Assembly (NCBI GenBank): GCA_964523015.1
Contig: CAZFXN010000038.1
Coordinates: forward strand, 1-30,310
Direction of reading: 5' to 3'
From: JAWXBT01 sp964523015
Lineage (GTDB): Bacteria > Bdellovibrionota_C > UBA2361 > J135
DNA: 30,310 nt
Shown piece by piece: positions 24,435 through 30,310 of the stretch; the stretch's first letter is position 1; each line of letters opens with the position of its first letter. Under the pieces are notes generated by a model that worked only from the letters and a program-made list of their open reading frames with translations, did no database searches and was not told where the DNA came from. The translations under genes and the position numbers were made by a program.

Positions 24435-24654
24435 CTTAACCAGTTTCACTCTTATCAACACCAGAGAAATTTTATAATTAGATGAAAAAATGAACGTGTC
24501 TTGCAGCCCTCTCTCGGATGTAGCGTCGATTATAATATTGTCGCCGTCACTTTTTTTACATTAATCCTTTATATTGACTATCCTATTGATAATATATAAC
24601 TTTATTTTGTAATTATGCCTTTACACAGCAGATTTTCTTTGATAATCTGCCCTT

Positions 24655-25815
24655 ATGAGTAAGAATTTCAAACGAATGTTAGCATTGCCCGATTTAACTA
24701 AGAGATCCGTATTCCTATGGGGGCCTAGAAAAACCGGCAAATCAACTTGGATTAAAGAGAATTTGAAAGATGTTATTCTTATTGATCTACTTAAGAGTGA
24801 TGTTTTTGCTGAGTATGCAACTCGCCCAGCTTTGCTGCGCGAGCGATACGAAGTAAATGTAGGAAAGAGACCTATTGTTATCGACGAAGTGCAAAAATGT
24901 CCGGCCTTACTCGACGAGGTCCATTGGCTCATAGAAAATGCTAAACAGACATTTCTGCTTACCGGCTCAAGTGCTAGAAAACTTAAAAGAGGTCATGCCA
25001 ATCTTCTAGGCGGCAGAGCATTGCGACGAGAGATGCGTCCTCTTTGCTATCCGGAGATTGAGAACTTCAATCTTGATCGTGCAATATTAAACGGACTAAT
25101 TCCAGCCCATTATCTATCAACTACTCCTCAAGATGAGCTTCATTCATATGTGGCCGACTACTTAAAGGAGGAGATTGCGAATGAGGCCCTGGTGCGTAAT
25201 CTACCAGCTTTTGCTGAATTTCTGAGAGTTGCAGCAATTACCTCTGGAGAGCTACTTAACTACTCCAATGTCTCACGCGAAACTGGAGTATCTGCAAAAG
25301 TTGTACGCAATTATTTTGAAATTCTCGAAGAAACATTGCTTGGATTCAGGGTACAGCCTTGGTCACGCAGTCGAAATCGTAGATTAGTTGAAACTGAAAA
25401 ATTCTATCTCTTTGATGTAGGATTAAGCAATTATCTCGCGAGGAGAAAACCGCAACCAAAGACACCGGAATTCGGCAAAAGCTTTGAACATTATATTCTA
25501 ATGGAACTTTTTGCCTATAAAGCTTATCGAGATCAGGAGCTCGATATAAGATTCTGGCGAACATCCGACAAAAAAGAAGTCGATTTTATTATTAATGATA
25601 AAGAATTAGTCATTGAGGCTAAATCAACGAATATGGTTAATGACTTTGACTTAAAATCTCTTTCACTGATTGCCGATGACGGACCTATTAAGAAAAGAAT
25701 TGTTGTTTCTTTAGATCGTGAAGCTCGAAAGGTAAAAGATTCACATGGTGAAATTACAATTTATCCCTACGAAGTATTTCTTCAAAAGCTTTGGGATGAT
25801 GATTTAATTAAATAA
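24655..25815 (+). CDS. AAA-type ATPase with C-terminal DUF4143 domain
   Basis: A 386-residue protein of the common AAA_14-DUF4143 family, whose biological role is not established. The Walker A motif GPRKTGKST is at residues 23-31 and Walker B IVIDEVQKCP near 73-82, followed by LLTGSSARKL (sensor region). The C-terminal part contains FGKSFEHYILMEL, then EVDFII and VIEAKS, spaced as in PD-(D/E)xK nuclease-like folds. No ribosome site precedes the ATG; GCAGATT/AATCTGC, a 7-bp inverted repeat, stands just upstream. It is convergent with ftsI (32 bases between stops). These ATPases are often accessory, patchily distributed genes, which suits an insertion in the dcw cluster. Confidence 0.9.
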   Translation: MSKNFKRMLALPDLTKRSVFLWGPRKTGKSTWIKENLKDVILIDLLKSDVFAEYATRPALLRERYEVNVGKRPIVIDEVQKCPALLDEVHWLIENAKQTFLLTGSSARKLKRGHANLLGGRALRREMRPLCYPEIENFNLDRAILNGLIPAHYLSTTPQDELHSYVADYLKEEIANEALVRNLPAFAEFLRVAAITSGELLNYSNVSRETGVSAKVVRNYFEILEETLLGFRVQPWSRSRNRRLVETEKFYLFDVGLSNYLARRKPQPKTPEFGKSFEHYILMELFAYKAYRDQELDIRFWRTSDKKEVDFIINDKELVIEAKSTNMVNDFDLKSLSLIADDGPIKKRIVVSLDREARKVKDSHGEITIYPYEVFLQKLWDDDLIK

Positions 25816-25847
25816 CGAACCCAGGCCTGAGATCCTCTGTTATAAAT

Positions 25848-27719
25848 TTACGACTTCCCTGAATCATAGTGGTTAACAACATCCTTTTCAGCAGCTTCAG
25901 CTAGGCTTGGTCCTCGATGAGGTGCTTTTTTATACTTTTTAGAAGCTACTATATACCCTGGAGTCACTCCTTTTCTCAACTCTTTCTCCATGCCAAGGTA
26001 ACTTAAAGATCGCTGCATAATGCGCTGAAATACTGGAGCAGCGAGTGTGCCCCCATATATAGAATCTGTATTTGGCTCATCAATCACAACGATAAGACTA
26101 AGGGTCTTTTCCACTCCTAATGGGGCACCGTCAGCAAACCCTAAAAACGAAGCGACATATTTCCCCTCTTCATACCCTCGGCCATCTTTTTTAGCCTTCT
26201 GGGCAGTACCAGTCTTGCCTCCAACCCGTACTCCTAAAACAGCAGCTTTCTTTCCTGTGCCGCGCTCATCCTCAACCACTCCATACAAAGCGTCTTTAAC
26301 CTGCATAGCAGCTTTAGCTGAAACAACTCTCTGATATGGCAACTCTCCATCCTTAGCAACAACCCGTAACTCTGGTAATAATCCATTATTAGCAATAGCT
26401 GAGATTGCCCGAACCATCTGAAGTGGAGTAACTGCTACTCCTTGACCAAATGAGTGTGTAGCTACATCAACTTTGGCCCATGTTTTTACATTTCGTAATA
26501 TTCCGCTGGTCTCACCAGGTAAACCTAAGCCACTATTTTCACCAAATCCAAAATTTCTAAGATAACTAAAGAGGCTTTCACTACCAAGTCGAATACCAAC
26601 TTTTGACATACCAATATTTGATGAACGTACTATTACATCTCTAAATGTTACGATATCAACAGGATGAACATCTTTGATGACATGTTTTCCAAAGACCATT
26701 CTACCCTTCTGACAATCGATCAGCTCATCTTGTCTTACCACTCCGGCATCAAGAGCTGCTGCTGCAACAATTGGCTTAAAAGTAGATCCGGGCTCATAAA
26801 CTGTTTCAACAATAATATTCTTAAGAGCTAATGCATTAGTAATAGCATCAGCATTGTGATCAATTTGAGGTGCTTGGCCCATCGCTAAGACATCACCATT
26901 ATCGGAATCTACAAGGACAGCCAGTGCTCTTACAGAGTTTGCTTTAATTCTGCCAGCTTCAAGCTCTTCATCAACGATCTGCTGTAGGTAAGCATCTATT
27001 GTAAGGGTCAATGTTTCAGGCTCAGTCTCATCGATCATCTCCATATTTAGAGATGCTTTAGCTTCAATCATGTTGCCAAAACCATCCCGAGCAAAACTAC
27101 TCTTAGCTTTGGCACCTTGTAAAAATTTATTATAAACACTCTCTAGCCCTGACAGTCCGCTACCATCAATGCCAACTTTTCCAATCAAGGTGCTAGCAGC
27201 GTTTCCAAATGGATAATACCGGCGAGACTCCATAACATAATCAACACCAGCAAGTTTTAGGTTCCGCACCTCATCTGCTATGGGACGAGGAATTTGTCTG
27301 GCTAACCACACAAATGGGCTTGTTTCATTTAACTTTGATAAAACTTTTGATTCTGAAATATTTAATACCCGGCTAAGTTCACGAGCAGCTAACAGTTTAT
27401 CCTGCTTACCTCCAACCTGTTTCGGTCGTACAAAAACAGAACCCGCTGAAACTGAGGCTGAAAGCAATCTTCCCTCTCGATCTAAGATTGGACCGCGTGG
27501 TTGGGCAATTTGAAAATCTTTAAAGTGTTGACGGTCTGCTGAGATCTGCCATCTCCCCGATTGAGAGATCTGAAGGTCGCTAAGTCTGTACACTAGTAAC
27601 CCACTCCACAAAGATACCAGTACTAAAAGAAATCCTAATCGATAGAACCTGTCTCGTCTTAACTTTTTGTTGGCTCCACAGAGATTGGTTCTTCGACCAA
27701 AATCCTTTCTAATTGACAT
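25848..27719 (-). CDS. ftsI: Division-specific peptidoglycan transpeptidase (class B PBP)
   Basis: FtsI/PBP3-type D,D-transpeptidase that crosslinks septal peptidoglycan; 623 residues. One N-terminal membrane helix (about 25-45, FYRLGFLLVLVSLWSGLLVYR) is followed by the dimer/pedestal domain (GPILDREGRLLSASV, ISADRQHFKDF). The penicillin-binding domain has S312-T-F-K (catalytic serine) in EPGSTFKP, S366-S-N, and K502-T-G in GGKTGTAQ. No PASTA domains. The start overlaps the end of ftsL by 11 bases, which supports co-translation and the FtsI assignment over another class B PBP. Downstream, the expected murE is displaced by a plus-strand insertion. Confidence 0.96.
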   Translation of the reverse strand: MSIRKDFGRRTNLCGANKKLRRDRFYRLGFLLVLVSLWSGLLVYRLSDLQISQSGRWQISADRQHFKDFQIAQPRGPILDREGRLLSASVSAGSVFVRPKQVGGKQDKLLAARELSRVLNISESKVLSKLNETSPFVWLARQIPRPIADEVRNLKLAGVDYVMESRRYYPFGNAASTLIGKVGIDGSGLSGLESVYNKFLQGAKAKSSFARDGFGNMIEAKASLNMEMIDETEPETLTLTIDAYLQQIVDEELEAGRIKANSVRALAVLVDSDNGDVLAMGQAPQIDHNADAITNALALKNIIVETVYEPGSTFKPIVAAAALDAGVVRQDELIDCQKGRMVFGKHVIKDVHPVDIVTFRDVIVRSSNIGMSKVGIRLGSESLFSYLRNFGFGENSGLGLPGETSGILRNVKTWAKVDVATHSFGQGVAVTPLQMVRAISAIANNGLLPELRVVAKDGELPYQRVVSAKAAMQVKDALYGVVEDERGTGKKAAVLGVRVGGKTGTAQKAKKDGRGYEEGKYVASFLGFADGAPLGVEKTLSLIVVIDEPNTDSIYGGTLAAPVFQRIMQRSLSYLGMEKELRKGVTPGYIVASKKYKKAPHRGPSLAEAAEKDVVNHYDSGKS

Positions 27720-28041
27720 AGATTACCTTTTTCGCCTGGTGTGGTGACATAGCCTGAAGCCCTAATCTTTCTGCTGCTTTCTGCTTTAAATGATCTGGCC
27801 TTAGGTAAACAGATCTTTGAAGCTCCAACTCCCGTCTCTTCATATCAAGTTCAATACCAGTTTGACGTGCTGCCGCAAGTACATATCCGACTTGAGTTGA
27901 CTCAGATTTGATCCAAATCTTTACACTCAGAGCGACAATCAACAGTAATGCTACAAACAATTGAGTCTTGACAGAAACAATTATTCCACCACGTACATCG
28001 ATCCCCTGGTAACCAACACATACTGCCATTTCTCGTCTCAT
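27709..28041 (-). CDS. ftsL: FtsL-like division protein
   Basis: Small bitopic protein in the ftsL position. As called here it has 110 residues: a short basic cytoplasmic part, one membrane helix (TQLFVALLLIVALSVKIWI), then a periplasmic helix suited to a coiled coil (AARQTGIELDMKRRELELQ). The ending, RPDHLKQKAAERLGLQAMSP, is of the type LxxxAxxxLGM common to FtsL-like proteins. I prefer ATG 28041 because AGGA lies nine bases before it; the frame can be extended to ATG 28068 or TTG 28080, which would overlap rsmH by up to 23 bases. FtsL recruits and activates the septal synthase with FtsB and FtsQ. Sequence conservation is low in the family, so position carries much of the call. Confidence 0.85.
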   Translation of the reverse strand: MRREMAVCVGYQGIDVRGGIIVSVKTQLFVALLLIVALSVKIWIKSESTQVGYVLAAARQTGIELDMKRRELELQRSVYLRPDHLKQKAAERLGLQAMSPHQAKKVIYVN

Positions 28042-28057
28042 TATTTTTGTTCCTATT

Positions 28058-28975
28058 TTAGCTGCCATTTGTAAACTCAAAAACTCTTAATCTTGCACTG
28101 CGTGAGGCTGGATTTGCCTCTACCTCAGCTTCGCTCGGTGTGATCGCTTTTTTTGTTATTAAACGACCTAGACTAACTGCTCTATTCGATCCTCCCATCC
28201 ATGCTGGTGCAGTCTCTCCTGATGCCCACTGACGCATCTTTTTAGTGACGATCTCGTCCTCTAGTGAATGAAAGCTGATAATTGCAACTCGACTTCCTGA
28301 TTGAGTGAGATGCGACAGAGATTCTAGAAGCTTCTGAATCTCTGAAAACTCAGAATTTACTTCAATTCTAATAGCTTGGAATACTACTGTGGCCGCATCT
28401 CTTAGTTTTCCATCTTTGCCTCTACTTGCAACATCTCGCACTGCTCTAGCTAATTCTCGGGTATTATTAATCGGTCTCTTTGTAACGATATTTTTAGCAA
28501 CTTTTCTTGCTTCTTGTCCCACACCACCACGTTTAAGAGCCACATAAAGAACCTGCTCAGATAGATCGTTTACAACATTTTGAGCAGAGTAATTTTGGGC
28601 ACTATCCATCCGCATATCTAACGGAGATGCATCTTCAAAAGAGAATCCTCGGTCCCCTTTTAACTGATCGGTAGACATTCCTAAATCAGCAAGTATTCCA
28701 CTAAATTTTTTACTACCAGTAAAAGCTGTAATGTTTGAAAAAGGTGTGTGGATAAGGGTTAGATTTTGATTCCCTTTAAACTTATTCTCTGCTTTAGTTA
28801 TTGCTCCTAGGTCACGGTCACAGCCGACTACGCGATTCTCTGGGTGCGACTTTAAAATCGCCTCAGTATGGCCTCCGCCTCCAAATGTACAATCTAAAAA
28901 CATTCCGCCTTCCCTTGCTTTTAGCGCCTCAATCACTTCATTTAGCAGTACCGGTATGTGAATACTCTCATTCAT
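28058..28975 (-). CDS. rsmH: 16S rRNA (cytosine-1402-N4)-methyltransferase
   Basis: RsmH (MraW) uses S-adenosylmethionine to methylate N4 of C1402 in 16S rRNA. It has 305 residues, normal length. The protein begins HIPVLLNEVIEAL, then the SAM-binding loop FLDCTFGGGGHTEAIL (about 22-37) and GCDRD. The family-specific ADLGMSTDQL, GFSFEDASPLDMRMD and IISFHSLEDEIVTKKM follow. It starts 11 bases after the mraZ stop, as expected for a dcw operon, and has no strong ribosome site of its own, so translation is probably coupled. Confidence 0.97.
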   Translation of the reverse strand: MNESIHIPVLLNEVIEALKAREGGMFLDCTFGGGGHTEAILKSHPENRVVGCDRDLGAITKAENKFKGNQNLTLIHTPFSNITAFTGSKKFSGILADLGMSTDQLKGDRGFSFEDASPLDMRMDSAQNYSAQNVVNDLSEQVLYVALKRGGVGQEARKVAKNIVTKRPINNTRELARAVRDVASRGKDGKLRDAATVVFQAIRIEVNSEFSEIQKLLESLSHLTQSGSRVAIISFHSLEDEIVTKKMRQWASGETAPAWMGGSNRAVSLGRLITKKAITPSEAEVEANPASRSARLRVFEFTNGS

Positions 28976-28986
28976 GTAATTACTTG

Positions 28987-29538
28987 CTAAATATCTATTT
29001 CAGAGAATATCTCAGGATCTGTCAGAAGTGCTTGCTCAGCCTCTGAAAAGACCACATCCCATACCTTACTATTCCAAATTCGAAATCCGTGAATCGATGA
29101 TGTAAAAGTTAGATCGCGATCAAGCGATGCGTAACTTCTAAGATGTGTCGGTACTAGTATTCGACCGGAGCGATCAATCGCACACTCTGCTGCTCTTGAT
29201 AGATAGAAATTCTCTAGCCGTTGTAACTTTGGACTAAATCGACTCTTTTCCCGTAATTTACTTTCGAAAGTTTCCCACGCGCCTAAATCAAATCCCTCTA
29301 AGCATCGTGACCCTTGTGAAATGTAGTTGGTAAGAACAATGCTGCTCTCTTTTCGCTCTTCGATTAGTAGGCGAAATTCTGACGGTAGGCTCACTCGGCC
29401 CTTGTCATCTAAGGTGTGGCAAAAATTACCTCGGAAGGAAGTTGGCAGTTGGATTTCGCTATTGCTGCTTGTCCCGCTACCCTTCCTTTCCGAGGCTCCT
29501 CCCACAACCTTCCTTGTTTGCGTCTCTTTAATAACCAT
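28987..29538 (-). CDS. mraZ: Transcriptional regulator MraZ
   Basis: First gene of the dcw operon and, in E. coli, its repressor. It contains the two swapped AbrB-like halves with their signatures: RGNFCHTLDDKGRVSLPSEFR (near 36-56) and AIDRSGRILVPTHLR (near 118-132). The frame gives 183 residues, about 35 more than usual, all at the N-terminus (Ser/Gly/Lys-rich, to about residue 34), where family members usually start just before FRG. I see no alternative start with a ribosome site, so the extension may be real, or the true start may be a non-ATG codon. The predicted operator lies just upstream, across a scaffold gap. Confidence 0.93.
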   Translation of the reverse strand: MVIKETQTRKVVGGASERKGSGTSSNSEIQLPTSFRGNFCHTLDDKGRVSLPSEFRLLIEERKESSIVLTNYISQGSRCLEGFDLGAWETFESKLREKSRFSPKLQRLENFYLSRAAECAIDRSGRILVPTHLRSYASLDRDLTFTSSIHGFRIWNSKVWDVVFSEAEQALLTDPEIFSEIDI

Positions 29539-29541
29539 ATA

Positions 29542-29545
29542 CCCA
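29542..29545 (-). promoter_or_regulatory. Isolated TGGG box beside the mraZ start
   Basis: A fourth TGGG on the minus strand, inside ACCCA-AG-TGGGT, four bases before the ATG. Its register with the other three boxes is unknown because of the N gap. Confidence 0.3.
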
Positions 29546-29552
29546 CTTGGGT

Positions 29553-29562
29553 NNNNNNNNNN
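29553..29562. other. Scaffold gap in the mraZ leader
   Basis: Ten N between the operator and the mraZ start codon. The flanks share no overlap, so the leader length and any further TGGG box are undetermined. Confidence 0.9.
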
Positions 29563-29577
29563 TCATATGGCAATTAT

Positions 29578-29601
29578 CCCATTAATTCCCACATTCCCCC
29601 A
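29578..29601 (-). promoter_or_regulatory. MraZ operator: three TGGG boxes 10 bp apart
   Basis: On the minus strand TGGGGGAATG, TGGGAATTAA, TGGGATAATT stand in tandem. Box starts are at 29601, 29591 and 29581, so the repeats are exactly one helical turn apart. This matches the known MraZ recognition pattern (TGGGN boxes separated by five bases) and its placement just downstream of the promoter -10 box. Confidence 0.85.
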
Positions 29602-29602
29602 C

Positions 29603-29629
29603 CTTATACCAAATAAATGGAGACGCCAA
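29603..29629 (-). promoter_or_regulatory. dcw operon promoter
   Basis: On the minus strand TTGGCG (29629-29624), a 15-base spacer, then TATAAG (29608-29603); shifting the -35 by one (CTTGGC) gives a 16-base spacer. The predicted start is near 29596, inside the TGGG boxes, so bound MraZ would block it. Confidence 0.5.
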
Positions 29630-29792
29630 GCAGCTATTTTCGATTAAGATCTTGGAATTATTAGTTATTTTAAGTTACTTGAAGTAAGATATCTTTAATA
29701 TGTCTAGTAATATAGGGAAGTTATCAACAATCGACCCTGCCCTCCTCACCGATTAGGGGCATCACATATTTTTGAGTAAATTTTGTAAGCTA

Positions 29793-29922
29793 AACAGATA
29801 CGAAAAAACTTAAAGGTACGCAGGCTGGTCAATATAGTATTCGAATTAATGATCAGTGGAGAATTTGCTTTGAGTGGAGAGAGGGTCATACCTATAAAGT
29901 TGAAATTGTTGATTATCATTAA
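29793..29922 (+). pseudogene. higB: HigB-type toxin remnant, truncated
   Basis: Only the C-terminal part of a HigB-family toxin is recognisable: NRYEK, then LKGTQAGQYSIRINDQWRI and CFEWREGHTYKVEIVDYH, with TAA at 29920-29922. The joint between NRYEK and LKG needs one base removed from a run of six A (29803-29808), so there is also a frameshift. Upstream sequence does not encode the usual N-terminal half. The antitoxin gene follows after 12 bases and is intact. Confidence 0.78.
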
Positions 29923-29934
29923 AGGAAGTTCAGT

Positions 29935-30237
29935 ATGGCAAAGAAAATTCGAGCTATTCATCCCGGCGAAATTTTGAATGAGGAATTTCTAGCCCCTATG
30001 AAGATTTCACAGTACCGCCTTGCAAAAGATCTTGGCGTATCCCCATCCCCTCGACGTATTAATGAAATCATTAAAGGAACCAGGGCGATTACCGCAGATA
30101 CTGCACTAAGACTCTCGCGATACTTCGGGCTGTCGGAAAGATATTGGCTTAATCTGCAAGCTTGGTTCGATATCGAGACAGAGAAGGATAAACTAGGTAC
30201 TCGACTGAATGATGAAGTTCATCCGATAGCGGCATAA
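29935..30237 (+). CDS. higA: HigA-family antitoxin, XRE-type HTH
   Basis: A 100-residue HigA/VapI-type regulator: AIHPGEILNEEFLAPMKISQ at the N-terminus, helix-turn-helix at about 28-50 (YRLAKDLGVSPSPRRINEI), and the family ending ITADTALRLSRYFGLSERYW, LNLQAWFDIE. Start: ATG with GGAAG six bases upstream. It is a different subtype from the antitoxin at 3267 (longer by 12 residues and only moderately similar). Like that one, it stands behind a broken toxin gene, so it may act alone. Confidence 0.9.
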   Translation: MAKKIRAIHPGEILNEEFLAPMKISQYRLAKDLGVSPSPRRINEIIKGTRAITADTALRLSRYFGLSERYWLNLQAWFDIETEKDKLGTRLNDEVHPIAA

Positions 30238-30310
30238 TGGGTCTGTTGAAAAACTCCTATAAATTTTTTTAAAAATATAGTGGTGTGAATTATTTCTGAA
30301 AAATATTTTT

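Noticed and set aside
29746..29961. 71-residue minus-strand frame over the second higBA locus
   Set aside because: It is the reverse of the recognisable HigB C-terminal coding sequence and the start of higA, with no ribosome site or family features.
1..30310. CRISPR arrays, rRNA or tRNA genes
   Set aside because: None seen on either strand. The repeats present are short tandem units or palindromes without spacers of regular size.

Overview
The window is a draft scaffold: four runs of exactly ten N (424-433, 1638-1647, 24356-24365, 29553-29562) join five contigs. It comes from a Gram-negative bacterium with meso-diaminopimelate peptidoglycan. The evidence is a TolC-type outer-membrane protein with an RND pump, a MurE carrying the DNPR motif, and a division and cell-wall (dcw) cluster with a typical MraZ operator. 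Most of the window is AT-rich; roughly the first 2.3 kb is visibly more GC-rich. I could not place the lineage more exactly from sequence alone.

Layout. (1) 1-2489, minus strand: a small unknown gene, acetate kinase (ackA) and a copper-type P1B ATPase, apparently one operon, with ackA and the ATPase sharing an ATGA overlap. (2) 2490-3533: AT-rich spacer, then a HigBA-type toxin-antitoxin pair whose toxin is frameshifted. (3) 3550-8024, minus: RND transporter and TolC-like protein, stop/start overlapping, with no adaptor gene. (4) 8216-9328, plus: ychF. (5) 9369-11711, minus: one ORF joining an ITPA/HAM1-type nucleotide pyrophosphatase to an IMP dehydrogenase-like domain. (6) 11990-20087, minus: five genes for membrane or exported proteins: a tiny membrane protein, an HExxH protein, a glycine-zipper protein, a secreted protein with a poly-lysine tract, and an anchored metzincin protease with PKD-like domains. 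Intergenic hairpins separate several of them. (7) 20194-29538, minus: dcw genes in the transcription order mraZ, rsmH, ftsL, ftsI, murE, mraY. (8) 29793-30237: a second HigBA-type locus, toxin again broken.

The dcw cluster is the most altered part. Between ftsI and murE lies an insertion of opposite strand: a winged-helix gene with a nucleotidyltransferase gene (toxin-antitoxin-like), an assembly gap, a dif-like sequence, and an AAA/DUF4143 ATPase. Between murE and mraY, where murF usually sits, there is instead a block of two very long hairpins containing three copies of a 20-22 bp motif. At the mraZ end, three TGGG boxes spaced exactly 10 bp apart form a recognisable MraZ operator.

Most worth following up: the HAM1-IMPDH fusion, the interrupted dcw cluster with its nucleotidyltransferase module and hairpin block, the exported-protein run including the poly-lysine protein, and the two toxin-dead/antitoxin-intact HigBA loci. 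At one scaffold gap (1638-1647) the contig ends share 6 bp, and merging them restores an intact acetate kinase.
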